Part shown: in pieces, positions 41,077 through 50,714 of the stretch | How positions within the stretch are numbered: the first letter of the stretch is position 1 | Layout of the letters: each line of letters starts with the position of its first letter | Source: Burkholderiales bacterium | Lineage (GTDB): Bacteria; Pseudomonadota; Gammaproteobacteria; Burkholderiales; Burkholderiaceae_C | Assembly (NCBI GenBank): GCA_016185015.1 | Contig: JACPOI010000036.1 | Coordinates: forward strand, 186,001 to 250,000 | DNA length: 64,000 nucleotides | Direction of reading: 5' to 3' | Notes under the pieces: generated by a model | What the model saw: the letters and a program-made list of their open reading frames with translations, nothing else | Database searches by the model: none | What the model was told of the DNA's origin: nothing | Position numbers and translations under genes: made by a program

Positions 41077-41844
41077 ATGAACTTCCAGGGCCAGGTCATC
41101 CTCGTCACCGGCGCCAGCCGCGGCATCGGCGCGGCCATCGCGCAGGCCTTCGCGGCCGAGGGCGGTTTTGTGGTCGTCAACTACCTGCGCAACGAGGCCG
41201 CCGCCGACGCGGTGGTGGCGCAGTGCAAGGCCGTGGGTGGTGATGCCTGGGCCATCCGTGCCGATGTCAACGATCCGGCCCAGGTGCAGGCCCTGGTGGC
41301 GCAGGTGCAGGCCGAACTGGGCCGCATCGACGTGCTGGTCAACAACGCCTTCGCGCCCTACCGCTTCGACCCCGAGCAGCGCAAGCGCTTCTGGGAAACG
41401 GATTGGGCTGACTACCAGACCCAGTTCGACGGCGCCGTGCACGCGACCTACAACGTCTGCCAGGCCGTGCTGCCCGGCATGCGCCAGCGCGCGCAGGGCT
41501 GCATCGTCAACCTGGCCAGTGACCTGGTCGAGCGGCCCGTGGTGCCCTACCACGACTACGCCACAGCCAAGTCCGCCTTGGTGGGTTTCAGCCGCAACCT
41601 TGCGGCCGAACTCGGCCCGCTGGGCATCCGCGTGAACTGTGTGGCGCCGGGCCTGGTCTACCCCACCGACGCCAGCCGCGCGACCAAGGAGGACGTGAAA
41701 GAAGCCATCGTGGCGCAGACGCCTTTGCGGCGCATCGCCCGGCCCGAAGACGTGGCGGGGCCCGTGCTCTTCCTCGCTTCGGACTGGAGCCGGTTCATGA
41801 CCGGGCAGGTGCTGGTGGTGGATGGCGGCCTGGTCATGAAGTGA
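41077..41844 (+). CDS. short-chain dehydrogenase/reductase (FabG-like)
   Basis: A 255-residue classical SDR with TGASRGIG at the N-terminus, NNAF, and the catalytic Y-x3-K in YHDYATAKS; the C-terminus ([20 protein letters not shown]) is the family's usual end. It is the last gene of the TPP-riboswitch operon, 2 bp after the binding-protein stop. After LuxE- and LuxC-like steps give an aldehyde, an SDR could reduce it to an alcohol, so the operon would encode carboxylate-to-alcohol reduction. This reaction is inferred from gene order. Confidence 0.82.
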   Translation: MNFQGQVILVTGASRGIGAAIAQAFAAEGGFVVVNYLRNEAAADAVVAQCKAVGGDAWAIRADVNDPAQVQALVAQVQAELGRIDVLVNNAFAPYRFDPEQRKRFWETDWADYQTQFDGAVHATYNVCQAVLPGMRQRAQGCIVNLASDLVERPVVPYHDYATAKSALVGFSRNLAAELGPLGIRVNCVAPGLVYPTDASRATKEDVKEAIVAQTPLRRIARPEDVAGPVLFLASDWSRFMTGQVLVVDGGLVMK

Positions 41845-41863
41845 TGGCCTAAACTTGCCGGAT

Positions 41864-42919
41864 ATGTCCGACACCGCGCCCCTGATCCTGGGCATCGAAT
41901 CTTCCTGCGACGAAACCGGCGTGGCCCTGGTGCAAACCGATGGCAGCCCGGTGCCGCAGCTGCTCTCGCACGCGCTCTACAGCCAGATCGAGATGCACCA
42001 GGCCTATGGCGGTGTGGTGCCTGAACTGGCCAGCCGCGACCATATCCGCCGTGTGCTGCCCTTGACCACGCAGGTCATGCAGGAGGCGGGCAAGTCCTTG
42101 AAAGACATCGACGTGGTGGCCTATACGCGCGGCCCCGGCCTGGCCGGTGCGCTGCTGGTGGGCGCCGGTGTGGCCTGTGCCCTGGGTGCAGCCTTAGGCA
42201 AACCGGTGCTGGGTGTGCACCACCTTGAAGGCCATCTGCTCTCGCCCTTCCTGAGCGCCGATCCCCCCGAGTTCCCCTTTGTCGCGCTGCTGGTCTCCGG
42301 TGGCCACACGCAGCTCATGCGCGTGGACGGGGTGGGGCGTTACGAGATTCTGGGCGAGACCATCGACGACGCGGCCGGTGAGGCCTTCGACAAATCTGCC
42401 AAGCTCATGGGCCTGCCCTATCCTGGCGGCCCGGGGCTGGCCAAATTGGCGGAGCAGGGCGACGGCGCAGCCTTCAAGCTGCCGCGCCCGCTGCTGCACA
42501 GCGGCAACCTCGATTTCTCTTTTGCCGGGCTCAAGACCGCGGTGCTCACGCAGGCGCAGCGCCTGGGCAGCGAGCTGGAAGCGCGCAAGGCGGACCTCGC
42601 GGCTTCGACGCAGGCCGCCATCGTGGAAGTGCTGGTGAAGAAATCGCTGTCCGCGCTGAAAGAGACGGGTTTGAAGCGCCTGGTGGTGGCCGGCGGCGTG
42701 GGCGCCAACCGTCTGTTGCGCGAGCAGCTCAATGCGCATTGCCAGAAGCTCAAGGTGCGTGTGCACTACCCCGAGCTGCACCTGTGCACCGACAACGGCG
42801 CCATGATCGCCATGGCCGCCGCCATGCGCCTGCAGGCCGGCATGCAGGAAGCCACCCGCGCCTACACCTTCGAGGTCAAGCCGCGGTGGCCGCTGGATGC
42901 GATCAGTCAGTCGGTCTGA
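41864..42919 (+). CDS. tsaD: tRNA N6-adenosine threonylcarbamoyltransferase
   Basis: A 351-residue Kae1/TsaD protein ([14 protein letters not shown] at the N-terminus, the metal-binding [16 protein letters not shown] and the C-terminal [13 protein letters not shown]). It transfers threonylcarbamoyl to A37 of tRNAs that read ANN codons, working with TsaB and TsaE (not in the window). Full length. ATG at 41864 is preferred over an upstream in-frame TTG. It follows the TPP operon by 19 bp; whether it is co-transcribed is not clear. Confidence 0.96.
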   Translation: MSDTAPLILGIESSCDETGVALVQTDGSPVPQLLSHALYSQIEMHQAYGGVVPELASRDHIRRVLPLTTQVMQEAGKSLKDIDVVAYTRGPGLAGALLVGAGVACALGAALGKPVLGVHHLEGHLLSPFLSADPPEFPFVALLVSGGHTQLMRVDGVGRYEILGETIDDAAGEAFDKSAKLMGLPYPGGPGLAKLAEQGDGAAFKLPRPLLHSGNLDFSFAGLKTAVLTQAQRLGSELEARKADLAASTQAAIVEVLVKKSLSALKETGLKRLVVAGGVGANRLLREQLNAHCQKLKVRVHYPELHLCTDNGAMIAMAAAMRLQAGMQEATRAYTFEVKPRWPLDAISQSV

Positions 42920-43002
42920 GCTTCGTGCCAATCGAGTCCGCTCAGGCCTAAGAATCAGGCGTAATCGCGGGATATGCAGATCGCCAATATGGGAGACAAA
43001 GA

Positions 43003-43257
43003 ATGGAAATTGGCGGAGTCGGTGCAGTACTCATAGTCGTGGGGCTGGGTATCTTGCTGATGGCGATGGTCACGGCACTGATGGATAGTCTTCCGCCGCG
43101 TTCTGATCAATTAGCGGAAATCGCGCGAAAACGAGCTGCGGGTGAGCGGCTCACTAACAACGAGAGCGTTGAGGACACGCAGGCAAAGTTCGAAGGCGTG
43201 ATGCCGTGGCTGGCAGGAGGATGCCTCCTCCTTGGACTGATCCTTGTTGCGGTTTAG
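43003..43257 (+). CDS. small hypothetical membrane protein
   Basis: An 84-residue protein with two hydrophobic helices (about residues 4-27 and 66-84) separated by a charged loop (RSDQLAEIARKRAAGERLTNNESVEDT). It has a good GGGAGACAAAG ribosome-binding site. Not recognised. The 148 bp between it and the PH-domain gene hold a degenerate copy of a terminator hairpin (43320-43343) and no other gene. Confidence 0.55.
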   Translation: MEIGGVGAVLIVVGLGILLMAMVTALMDSLPPRSDQLAEIARKRAAGERLTNNESVEDTQAKFEGVMPWLAGGCLLLGLILVAV

Positions 43258-43405
43258 GGCGTCCATATTTCCCTTGGATGACATTCGTCCATCACGTCGG
43301 GCGCTCCGTTGAACAGCGCAAAAAAGGCCGCGAGATTTGCGGCATTCGCAGCGCTGAAAGCCTCGGAGTACTAGACTCTGCCCTTGTACAGAACCTGGGA
43401 ACCCC

Positions 43406-43828
43406 ATGACGAGTTATGTTGAAGACGCCTTGGTCAAGGACGAAAGAATCGTCCATCTCGGGCACATCAGCCTCTGGTCCCTCTGGCATCTGATCGCGCT
43501 GGGGATCGTTCTGCTGCCAGCCTACGGCCTGGGCCTCATTTTTCTGGTCATGGCCTACGTGAAGTACAGGACCACCGAGCTGGCCATCACCAACAAGCGG
43601 GTGATTGTGAAGACCGGCTTCATCCGGCGCAGCACGATCGAGATCAACATCAACAAGGTCGAGAGCCTGCAGGTTGATCAAGGGGTGCTCGGTCGCATGT
43701 TCAATTTCGGCACCTTGATCATTTCAGGGGCCGGCACGCCGCAAGCGCCTGTCGCCGGCATCTCGGGGCCCATGGCGTTCCGCAAGGCCTTCATCGAAGC
43801 GCAAGACCAGTCGAAGTCAGGCGTCTGA
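43406..43828 (+). CDS. bacterial PH-domain membrane protein
   Basis: A 140-residue protein with two adjoining hydrophobic helices (SLWHLIALGIVLLPAYGLGLIFLVMAYVKY) and then a bPH2-type pleckstrin-homology domain (TTELAITNKRVIVKTGFIRRSTIEININKVESLQVDQGVLGRMFNFGTLIISGAG). This short single-domain form of the YdbS/YdbT family is common in proteobacteria; the role is unsettled and may concern membrane or envelope maintenance. It ends 54 bp before a strong bidirectional terminator. Confidence 0.85.
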   Translation: MTSYVEDALVKDERIVHLGHISLWSLWHLIALGIVLLPAYGLGLIFLVMAYVKYRTTELAITNKRVIVKTGFIRRSTIEININKVESLQVDQGVLGRMFNFGTLIISGAGTPQAPVAGISGPMAFRKAFIEAQDQSKSGV

Positions 43829-43882
43829 CGTGCCAATCGAAATCGGGGCGCCTGTGGCTTCGGCCCATCGCCAACGTTGAAG

Positions 43883-43923
43883 CCAAGAAAAAAGGCCGCG
43901 AATTTCGCGGCCTTTTTTCTTGG
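43883..43923. terminator. bidirectional intrinsic terminator
   Basis: CCAAGAAAAAAGGCCGCG (43883-43900) and its perfect complement (43906-43923) make an 18-bp stem with a 5-nt loop and A6/T6 tracts on both sides. It separates the PH-domain gene (plus) from hsp20 (minus). Confidence 0.93.
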
Positions 43924-43933
43924 GGGGTGAGGA

Positions 43934-44293
43934 TCAGTTGATCGTCAGCTTGACGGTCTTGTCCGCCGGCTGCACCTTGACCAGCTTGAGCGTGAGCACG
44001 CCGTTGTCCAGCTTGGCTTCGCTCTTGGCGACGTCGATGTCCTGCGGCAGTTCGTAGGCGGCCTTGTACTGGCGCTTGGCTTCGGGCAGGGTTTCAATGC
44101 GGATCACATTGCCTTCGATGCCGATGGACAGCTGCTCGCGGCTGACGCCGGGCACGTCGAAGCTCAGCTCATAGGCCTTGTCTTCGGCAGCGCTGGCCGG
44201 CTGCTCGGCCGGTGCGGACTCGCTGAAGAAGCGGTCGAAAGCACGCAGCGAGGGGGAGAAGGCGGAACGGCGGATGACGGGAACAAACAGCAT
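43934..44293 (-). CDS. Hsp20/alpha-crystallin small heat-shock protein
   Basis: A 119-residue protein with an alpha-crystallin domain (ELSFDVPGVSREQLSIGIEGNVIRIE..., LPQDIDVAKSEAKLDNGVLTLKLVKV). The N-terminal arm (MLFVPVIRRSAFSPSLRAFDRFF) is of the beta-proteobacterial small Hsp20 type. It holds unfolding proteins for refolding by other chaperones. Start at 44293; the frame upstream runs through its promoter. A sigma32-like heat-shock promoter lies 65 bp upstream (44358-44386). Confidence 0.93.
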   Translation of the reverse strand: MLFVPVIRRSAFSPSLRAFDRFFSESAPAEQPASAAEDKAYELSFDVPGVSREQLSIGIEGNVIRIETLPEAKRQYKAAYELPQDIDVAKSEAKLDNGVLTLKLVKVQPADKTVKLTIN

Positions 44294-44357
44294 GGTTGAA
44301 CTCCTGTGGTGTAAACGGTGGACTCGGTGTGCGGGGGCACTGCCGGCCGCAGGGCAT

Positions 44358-44386
44358 AACTGGGAACGGGCCAGGAAGTTTTCAAG
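44358..44386 (-). promoter_or_regulatory. candidate sigma32 heat-shock promoter
   Basis: The minus strand has CTTGAAA (44386-44380) and, after 15 bp, CCCAGTT (44364-44358), close to the RpoH consensus CTTGAAA N11-15 CCCCATNT. It is the expected promoter type for a small heat-shock gene. Confidence 0.65.
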
Positions 44387-44508
44387 GCCCGCAGCCCGCG
44401 GCAAATTTTTAGCGACTAGGTCTTGAAAACATCGGGGCTGTCTCTATGGCGGGCCGCTGCACCCGTGCCGGCCACGCGGCACAATCGATCCCTTGCGATG
44501 GAGAAAAC

Positions 44509-45666
44509 ATGCGCCAGGTGATCCGTGACCTCGAAGAATCCAAAATCCGCGAAGTGGCCAACGCCGGCCTGGGGCGCAGCGATGTGCTGGCCTTCTGGTT
44601 TGGCGAGGGCGATGAGGTCACGCCCGACTTCGTGCGCCAGGCGGCCATAGATTCCCTGCAAAAAGGTGAGACCTTCTACAGCCACAACCTGGGCCTGCCC
44701 GAGCTGCGCGCGGCCATCGCCCAGCACCTGAGCCGTCTGCACGGTACCGTGACGCCGGATCGCCTTGCCGTGACCTCGGGTGGTGTCAACGCGCTGATGA
44801 TCGCCATGCAGGCCCTGCTGGAGGCGGGCGACGAGGTGGCCATCGTGACCCCGGTCTGGCCCAACCTGACGGCGCAGCCGCTTATCCTGGGCGCGCGCCT
44901 CAAGCCCATCCCCCTCAAGCCCGTGGCGGGCGCCTGGACGCTGGACCTGGAAGCGCTGCTGGCCGCGGTGACCCCGGCGACCAAGGTGCTGATCCTCAAT
45001 GCGCCCAGCAACCCGACGGGCTGGACGCTCACGCGCGAGGAGCAGCAGCGCATCCTGGGCCACTGCCGCCGCACCGGCACCTGGATCGTGGCGGACGAGG
45101 TTTATTCCCAGCTTTTTTATGAAGCCTCGCCCAATGGCTGCGCGCCCAGTTTCCTGGACATTGCTTCTTCCGAAGACCGGCTGGTGGTGGTGCACAGCTT
45201 TTCCAAGAGCTTTCTCATGACGGGCTGGCGCCTGGGCTGGCTGGTGCTGCCCTCTGCCATCACGCACGACGTGGGCAAGCTCATCGAGTTCAACACCTCC
45301 TGCGCCAGCGTCTTCACCCAGCGCGCCGGCGTGGTGGCCCTGCAGCGGGCCGGCGAGATCACGCCCCGGGTGGTGGCCCACCTCAAGACCTGCCGCGATA
45401 CCCTGGTGCCGCTGTTGCAGGCCCTGCCCGGGGTGGAGCTGGCCCGCCCGGCGGCCGGCATGTACGCCTTTTTCCGCCTGGCCGGGCACGACGATTCTCT
45501 GGCCACGGCCAAACGCCTGGTACGCGAGGCCGGCCTGGGCCTGGCCCCGGGCGAGGCCTTTGCCCCCGAGGCCCAGGGCTGGCTGCGCTGGTGTTTTGCG
45601 TCCAAAGACCCGCAGCGCCTGGTGCTGGGGGTGGAGCGGCTCCAGAAATGGCTGGGAAGTAAGTAG
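44509..45666 (+). CDS. class I/II pyridoxal-phosphate aminotransferase
   Basis: A 385-residue fold-type I aminotransferase (AspC-like family). It has TPVWPN and NAPSNPTGW, the PLP lysine in HSFSKSFLMTGWRLGW (K233), and the C-terminal arginine region LRWCFASKDPQRL. Members transfer amino groups between amino acids and 2-oxoacids. The exact substrate cannot be read from sequence. ATG at 44509 follows GGAGAAAAC; the frame is open 63 bp upstream without a better start. It ends 25 bp before the -10 box upstream of rpsO. Confidence 0.9.
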   Translation: MRQVIRDLEESKIREVANAGLGRSDVLAFWFGEGDEVTPDFVRQAAIDSLQKGETFYSHNLGLPELRAAIAQHLSRLHGTVTPDRLAVTSGGVNALMIAMQALLEAGDEVAIVTPVWPNLTAQPLILGARLKPIPLKPVAGAWTLDLEALLAAVTPATKVLILNAPSNPTGWTLTREEQQRILGHCRRTGTWIVADEVYSQLFYEASPNGCAPSFLDIASSEDRLVVVHSFSKSFLMTGWRLGWLVLPSAITHDVGKLIEFNTSCASVFTQRAGVVALQRAGEITPRVVAHLKTCRDTLVPLLQALPGVELARPAAGMYAFFRLAGHDDSLATAKRLVREAGLGLAPGEAFAPEAQGWLRWCFASKDPQRLVLGVERLQKWLGSK

Positions 45667-45690
45667 GCGCTCCGCTGGTCTGGTTTGGGC

Positions 45691-45696
45691 TATAAT
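45691..45696 (+). promoter_or_regulatory. -10 box upstream of rpsO
   Basis: A perfect TATAAT lies 134 bp before the rpsO start, with no good -35 box at 16-18 bp. rpsO normally has its own promoter and a structured leader used for S15 autoregulation; the 130-nt leader here fits, but the promoter strength is uncertain. Confidence 0.4.
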
Positions 45697-45829
45697 TCCA
45701 TGGTTCTGCGGTCCGCAAGGGCTTGCAGAGCGCACGTCAGTAGCAGTTCCAGCTGCTGACGCAAGTTGTAAACCCTGGGACGTCCCGACCGAAAGCGGCC
45801 GGTTTCGTCCCGCATGACAGGAAATAGAA

Positions 45830-46096
45830 ATGATCGCCACCAGCATCAAGGCCGAAGTTGTCAAGGCCAATGCCCGTTCCGCTACCGACACCGGCAGCCC
45901 GGAAGTCCAGGTCGCCCTGCTGACCGCCCGCATCAACGAACTGACCACGCACTTCAAGACCCACGCCAAGGACCACCACGGCCGTCGCGGTCTGCTGCGC
46001 ATGGTGAGCCGTCGCCGCAAGCTGCTGGACTACCTGAAGTCCAAGGACTTCGACCGTTACAGCGCGCTGATCACCAAGCTGGGTCTGCGCAAGTAA
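45830..46096 (+). CDS. rpsO: 30S ribosomal protein S15
   Basis: 88 residues, exactly the usual S15 length. The sequence has AAA-free N-terminus [12 protein letters not shown], then [35 protein letters not shown] and [13 protein letters not shown], which bind the 16S rRNA central domain. Followed by a terminator-like hairpin (46118-46151) and pnp, the conserved rpsO-pnp order. Confidence 0.98.
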   Translation: MIATSIKAEVVKANARSATDTGSPEVQVALLTARINELTTHFKTHAKDHHGRRGLLRMVSRRRKLLDYLKSKDFDRYSALITKLGLRK

Positions 46097-46117
46097 TCGC
46101 CCCGGACAGATGAATAG

Positions 46118-46151
46118 AAGCGCCTGAGTTGGTCCGCTAGCTCAGGCGCTT
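46118..46151 (+). terminator. rpsO-pnp intergenic hairpin
   Basis: AAGCGCCTGAG (46118-46128) and CTCAGGCGCTT (46141-46151) form an 11-bp stem with a 12-nt loop, followed by only TTTGTAC-type sequence. A leaky terminator or rpsO mRNA-end hairpin is likely. Confidence 0.7.
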
Positions 46152-46189
46152 TGTACTTCGGAGCAGACAGGAACAGAGCGAAGCTGTGT

Positions 46190-46235
46190 CATTCCAGAGG
46201 AAATTGGGCGAATTTCCTCGACTTTCTCTGGAATG
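46190..46235 (+). promoter_or_regulatory. long pnp leader hairpin, candidate RNase III site
   Basis: CATTCCAGAG (46190-46199) pairs with CTCTGGAATG (46226-46235), and alternatively GAGGAAATT (46197-46205) with AATTTCCTC (46211-46219). This double-stranded element lies 77 bp before the pnp start. In E. coli a comparable leader stem is cut by RNase III and allows PNPase to repress its own synthesis; the same role is inferred here. Confidence 0.6.
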
Positions 46236-46311
46236 GCATCGTGTTCTGTGATGTGGCTTCGGGCCCTAGGGGAGGCGGCTTAGACCTCCCTTGATCCATA
46301 AGGAGAAACAC

Positions 46312-48435
46312 ATGACCATGTTCAACAAAGTCAGCAAGACCTTCCAGTGGGGCCAGCACACGGTCACCATGGAAACCGGCGAAATCGCCCGCCAGGCCAC
46401 CGGCGCCGTGCTGGTCAACATCGACGACACCGTGGTGCTGGCCACCGTGGTGGCGACCAAGAGCGCCAAGCCCGGCCAGGACTTCTTCCCCCTGACCGTC
46501 GACTACACCGAGAAGTCCTACGCCGCCGGCAAGATCCCGGGCAGCTTCTTCAAGCGTGAAGGCCGTCCCAGCGAGCTGGAGACCCTGACCTGCCGCCTGA
46601 TCGACCGTCCGATCCGTCCGCTGTTCCCCGAAGGCTTCTACAACGAAGTCCAGGTGATCGTGCACGTCGTGAGCCTGAACCCTGAAGTGCAGGCCGACAT
46701 CGCCGCCATGATCGCCACCAGCGCCGCGCTGAGCGTCAGCGGCATCCCCTTCAGCGGCCCCATCGGCGCTGCGCGCGTGGGTTACATCAATGGCGAATAC
46801 GTCCTGAACCCGGGCCAGACCCAGCTCAAGGACAGCCAGATGGATCTGGTCGTTGCCGGTACCGAATCCGCCGTGCTGATGGTGGAATCCGAAGCGCAAC
46901 AGCTGTCGGAAGAGATCATGCTGGGCGCCGTGGTCTTCGGCCACGAGCAGGGCAACATCGCCATCAACGCCATCCACGACCTGGTGCGTGACGCCGGCAA
47001 GCCGGCCTGGGACTGGAAGGCCCCGGCCAAGGACGAGGCCCTGATCGCCAAGGTCAATGCGCTGGCCGAAGAGAAGCTGCGCGCCGCCTACCAGATCCGC
47101 AACAAGCAGGCCCGTACTCACGCCTGCCGCGAGACCTATGCCGTCGTGATGGCCGATCTGAAAGAGTCCGGCGTCGAGTTCGACAGCGTCAAGGTCGAAG
47201 GCATGCTGTTCGACATCGAAGCGCGCATCGTGCGCAGCCAGATCCTGGCTGGCGAGCCGCGCATCGACGGCCGCGACACGCGCACTGTGCGCCCCATCGA
47301 GATCCGCAACGGCGTGCTGCCCCGTACCCACGGTTCGGCCCTGTTCACGCGTGGTGAAACCCAGGCCCTGGTGGTTGCCACGCTGGGCACCGAGCGCGAC
47401 GCGCAGCGCATCGACGCGCTGGCCGGCGAGTTCGAAGACCGCTTCATGCTGCACTACAACATGCCTCCCTTCGCCACCGGCGAAGCCGGCCGTTTCGGCA
47501 CCCCGAAGCGCCGCGAGATCGGCCACGGCCGTCTGGCCAAGCGTGCCCTGGTGGCCTGCCTGCCGAGCAAGGAAGAGTTCCCCTACACCATGCGTGTGGT
47601 GTCCGAGATCACCGAGTCCAACGGCTCCTCGTCGATGGCTTCCGTCTGTGGCGGCTGCCTGTCGCTGATGGACGCCGGCGTGCCGATGAAGGCCCACGTG
47701 GCCGGCATCGCCATGGGCCTGATCAAGGAAGGCAACCGCTTCGCCGTGCTGACCGACATCCTGGGTGACGAAGATCACCTGGGCGACATGGACTTCAAGG
47801 TGGCCGGTACCACCAACGGCATCAACGCCCTGCAGATGGACATCAAGATCCAGGGCATCACCAAGGAAATCATGCAGGTCGCCCTGGCCCAGGCCAAGGA
47901 AGCCCGCATGCACATCCTGGGCAAGATGCAGGAAGCCATGGGCGAGGCCAAGACCGAGGTGAGCAACTTCGCGCCCAAGCTCTTCACCATGAAGATCAAC
48001 CCCGAGAAGATCCGTGACGTGATCGGCAAGGGCGGCGCTGTCATCCGCGCGCTGACCGACGAGACCGGTTGCCAGATCAACATCGAGGAAGACGGCACCA
48101 TCACCATCGCCGCCACCGACGCCACCAAGGCCGAGGAAGCCAAGCGCCGCATCGCCGAGATCACCGCCGAAGTCGAAATCGGCAAGGTCTACGAAGGCCC
48201 GATCACCAAGATCCTGGACTTCGGTGCCCTGGTCAACCTGCTGCCCGGCAAGGACGGCCTGCTGCACATCAGCCAGATCGCCCACGAGCGCGTCGAGAAG
48301 GTCACGGACTACCTGTCCGAAGGCCAGATCGTCAAGGTCAAGGTGCTGGAGACCGACGAAAAGGGTCGCGTCAAGCTGTCCATGAAGGCGCTGCTGGACC
48401 GTCCGGCCCAGAACAACGGCGGCGAACAGGGCTGA
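46312..48435 (+). CDS. pnp: polyribonucleotide nucleotidyltransferase (PNPase)
   Basis: A 707-residue phosphorolytic 3'-5' exoribonuclease. Two RNase PH-like domains surround a helical linker (the second contains [11 protein letters not shown] and [14 protein letters not shown]), followed by a KH domain ([15 protein letters not shown]) and a C-terminal S1 domain ([33 protein letters not shown]). It degrades mRNA and joins RNase E in the degradosome. The start at 46312 is chosen for its AAGGAG site (46300-46305); the ATG 6 bp later is a close alternative. Confidence 0.97.
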   Translation: MTMFNKVSKTFQWGQHTVTMETGEIARQATGAVLVNIDDTVVLATVVATKSAKPGQDFFPLTVDYTEKSYAAGKIPGSFFKREGRPSELETLTCRLIDRPIRPLFPEGFYNEVQVIVHVVSLNPEVQADIAAMIATSAALSVSGIPFSGPIGAARVGYINGEYVLNPGQTQLKDSQMDLVVAGTESAVLMVESEAQQLSEEIMLGAVVFGHEQGNIAINAIHDLVRDAGKPAWDWKAPAKDEALIAKVNALAEEKLRAAYQIRNKQARTHACRETYAVVMADLKESGVEFDSVKVEGMLFDIEARIVRSQILAGEPRIDGRDTRTVRPIEIRNGVLPRTHGSALFTRGETQALVVATLGTERDAQRIDALAGEFEDRFMLHYNMPPFATGEAGRFGTPKRREIGHGRLAKRALVACLPSKEEFPYTMRVVSEITESNGSSSMASVCGGCLSLMDAGVPMKAHVAGIAMGLIKEGNRFAVLTDILGDEDHLGDMDFKVAGTTNGINALQMDIKIQGITKEIMQVALAQAKEARMHILGKMQEAMGEAKTEVSNFAPKLFTMKINPEKIRDVIGKGGAVIRALTDETGCQINIEEDGTITIAATDATKAEEAKRRIAEITAEVEIGKVYEGPITKILDFGALVNLLPGKDGLLHISQIAHERVEKVTDYLSEGQIVKVKVLETDEKGRVKLSMKALLDRPAQNNGGEQG

Positions 48436-48510
48436 TCGAGCGGTTTCGACCTGCTCTTGTATCGACGGTGTCCTGCGGCTGGTCCGCAGGCACTGTCGGA
48501 GCGAAAGACC

Positions 48511-49530
48511 ATGAAAGCCATCGAAATCACTTCCTACGGTGCGCCCGAGGTGTTGCGTCTGGGCCAGCGCCCCGACCCGGTGCCGGGCGCGGGTGAACTG
48601 CTGATCCGCGTGGCGGCCAGCGGCATCAACCGGCCCGACGTGTTCCAGCGCACCGGCAACTACCCGGTGCCGCCGGGTGCTTCCGATATTCCCGGCCTCG
48701 AAGTGGCCGGCACGGTCGTGGGCGGCCATGCCGCGGAACTGGCGCAGGCCGGGCTCAAGCTGGGCGACAAGGTGTGTGCGCTGGTTGCCGGCGGCGGTTA
48801 CGCCGAGCTGTGCACCGCGCCGATTGCGCAGTGCCTGCCGTATCCGAAAGGCCTGAGCGATGTCGAGGCTGCCTCGCTGCCCGAGACCTTCTTCACCGTC
48901 TGGAGCAATGTGTTTGATCGCGGCCGCCTGCAGGCCGGCGAGACGCTGCTGATCCAGGGCGGCTCCAGCGGCATCGGCGTCACCGCCATCCAGCTGGCCA
49001 AGGCCATGGGTGCCAAGGTGATCGTGACGGTGGGCAGTGACGAGAAGTGCGCCGCCTGCATCAAGCTGGGCGCCGACCATGCCATCAACTACAAGACGCA
49101 GGACTTCAAGGAAGAGGTCAAGCGCCTGACGGACGGCAAGGGTGTGGACGTGATCCTCGACATGGTGGGCGGCGAGTACGTCGCGCGCGAGGTCGAGAGC
49201 CTGGCCGAGGATGGCCGCATCGTCATCATCGCCGTACAGGGCGGCACCAAGAGCAGCTTCAACGCCGGCCTGGTACTGCGCAAGCGCCTGACCATCACCG
49301 GCTCCACATTGCGCCCGCGCCCCATCGCCTTCAAGCAGGCGATCGCACAGGCCTGCCTGAAACACGCCTGGCCCCTGATCGAAGCCGGCAAGGTCAAGCC
49401 GGTGATCCACAGCACCTACGCGGCCGTGGACGCCAAGGATCCCACCGGTAGCGGTGCCGCACGTGCGCATGCGCTGATGGAATCGAACCAGCACATCGGC
49501 AAGATCGTGCTGACCTGGAGTGGTGCATGA
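48511..49530 (+). CDS. NAD(P)H quinone oxidoreductase (PIG3/Qor-like)
   Basis: A 339-residue medium-chain dehydrogenase/reductase without zinc ligands. It has the catalytic-domain start [40 protein letters not shown], and the nucleotide-binding [21 protein letters not shown]. The sequence is of the PIG3 quinone oxidoreductase group. It overlaps tpiA by 4 bp (ATGA), so the two are co-translated. Start at 48511; the upstream 54 bp of open frame are not coding. Confidence 0.92.
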   Translation: MKAIEITSYGAPEVLRLGQRPDPVPGAGELLIRVAASGINRPDVFQRTGNYPVPPGASDIPGLEVAGTVVGGHAAELAQAGLKLGDKVCALVAGGGYAELCTAPIAQCLPYPKGLSDVEAASLPETFFTVWSNVFDRGRLQAGETLLIQGGSSGIGVTAIQLAKAMGAKVIVTVGSDEKCAACIKLGADHAINYKTQDFKEEVKRLTDGKGVDVILDMVGGEYVAREVESLAEDGRIVIIAVQGGTKSSFNAGLVLRKRLTITGSTLRPRPIAFKQAIAQACLKHAWPLIEAGKVKPVIHSTYAAVDAKDPTGSGAARAHALMESNQHIGKIVLTWSGA

Positions 49531-50267
49531 AAAAGCTGATTGCTGGTAACTGGAAGATGAATGGCAGCCTGGCCGCCAACCAGGCGCTGCTCAAGGGCCT
49601 GCTGTCCGGTCTGAAGGATCCGGCCTGCGACATCGCGGTGTGCGTCCCGACGCCTTATCTGGCCCAATGCCAGGCGCTGCTTGCAACCAGCCCGGTCGAG
49701 CTGGGCGCGCAGGATGTCTCCCAGCACGAGCTGGGCGCCTACACGGGCGAGGTCTCGGTGGGCATGCTCAAGGATTTCGGCGTGCGTTACGCCATCGTCG
49801 GCCATTCGGAGCGCCGCCAGTACCATGGCGAGACCGATGCGGTCGTGGCGGCCAAGGCGCAGCGCGCACTGGCCAACGGTGTGACCCCCATCGTCTGCGT
49901 GGGCGAGACCCTGGCCGAGCGTGAAGCGGGCAAGACGGAAGAGGTGGTCAAGCGCCAGCTGGCTGCGGTGATCCACCTCAATGGCCACTGCATCAGCGAG
50001 ATTGTCGTGGCCTACGAGCCCGTCTGGGCCATCGGCACCGGCAAGACCGCCAGTCCCGAACAGGCGCAGCAGGTGCATGCCGTGCTGCGCGCGCAGCTCA
50101 AGGCAGCCACGCCGCAGGCGGACCGCATCAAGCTGCTGTATGGCGGCAGCATGAATGCGGCCAACGCCGCGCAGCTGCTGGCCCAGGGCGATATCGACGG
50201 CGGCCTGATCGGCGGCGCTTCGCTCAAGGCCCCGGATTTTCTCACCATCATCGCGGCAGCTGGCTGA
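49527..50267 (+). CDS. tpiA: triosephosphate isomerase
   Basis: A 246-residue TIM-barrel enzyme with the active-site lysine in AGNWKMNG, histidine in IVGHSERRQ, glutamate in [15 protein letters not shown] and phosphate loop [12 protein letters not shown]. It interconverts dihydroxyacetone phosphate and glyceraldehyde-3-phosphate. Upstream of secG, tRNA-Leu and nuoA, an order conserved in Burkholderiales. Confidence 0.97.
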   Translation: MKKLIAGNWKMNGSLAANQALLKGLLSGLKDPACDIAVCVPTPYLAQCQALLATSPVELGAQDVSQHELGAYTGEVSVGMLKDFGVRYAIVGHSERRQYHGETDAVVAAKAQRALANGVTPIVCVGETLAEREAGKTEEVVKRQLAAVIHLNGHCISEIVVAYEPVWAIGTGKTASPEQAQQVHAVLRAQLKAATPQADRIKLLYGGSMNAANAAQLLAQGDIDGGLIGGASLKAPDFLTIIAAAG

Positions 50268-50303
50268 TACAGCTGCCCGATTGCTACGAATTTAGGAGTA
50301 AAC

Positions 50304-50714
50304 ATGAGTTTCATCGTCACCATCATCCTCACGGTGCAGATCGTCACGGCCGTGGCCATGATCGGCCTCATCCTGATCCAGCACGGCAAGGGCGCCGACA
50401 TGGGCGCCGCCTTCGGCAGCGGCTCCTCGGGCAGCCTGTTCGGCGCCAGCGGCAGTGCCAACTTCCTTTCGCGCACCACGGCCGTGCTGGCCACGGTGTT
50501 CTTCGTCAGCACGCTGCTGCTGGCCTATTTCAGCAATGCCCGCCCGGCCAGCACGGGCAGCGTGCTCGAAGGCAGCGCGGTGACCGCGCCGGCACCCGCC
50601 GCGCCCGAGACCGCTGCACAGATTCCGGGCACGTCGGCACCGGTCGATGCCGCTCCCGCATCCGCCCCCGCGGCACCTGTCGCCCCTGGCCCGGCACAGA
50701 TTCCGGCGCGATGA
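50304..50714 (+). CDS. secG: preprotein translocase subunit SecG
   Basis: A 136-residue SecG with two membrane helices (about residues 3-22 and 54-75) around the conserved loop LIQHGKGADMGAAFGSGSSGSLFGASGSANFLSRTT. The C-terminal ~55 residues are an Ala/Pro-rich tail (APAPAAPETAAQIPG...) that is long compared with E. coli SecG (110 aa) and probably disordered. The AGGAG site fits ATG 50304. It assists the SecYE channel. Confidence 0.96.
   Translation: MSFIVTIILTVQIVTAVAMIGLILIQHGKGADMGAAFGSGSSGSLFGASGSANFLSRTTAVLATVFFVSTLLLAYFSNARPASTGSVLEGSAVTAPAPAAPETAAQIPGTSAPVDAAPASAPAAPVAPGPAQIPAR

Noticed and set aside
46189-49494. Very long open frame (over 1,000 codons) on the minus strand opposite pnp and the quinone oxidoreductase gene.
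   Set aside because: It is a shadow frame caused by high GC at third positions. The protein is His/Gly/Ala/Val-rich with no domain, while pnp on the other strand is unmistakable.
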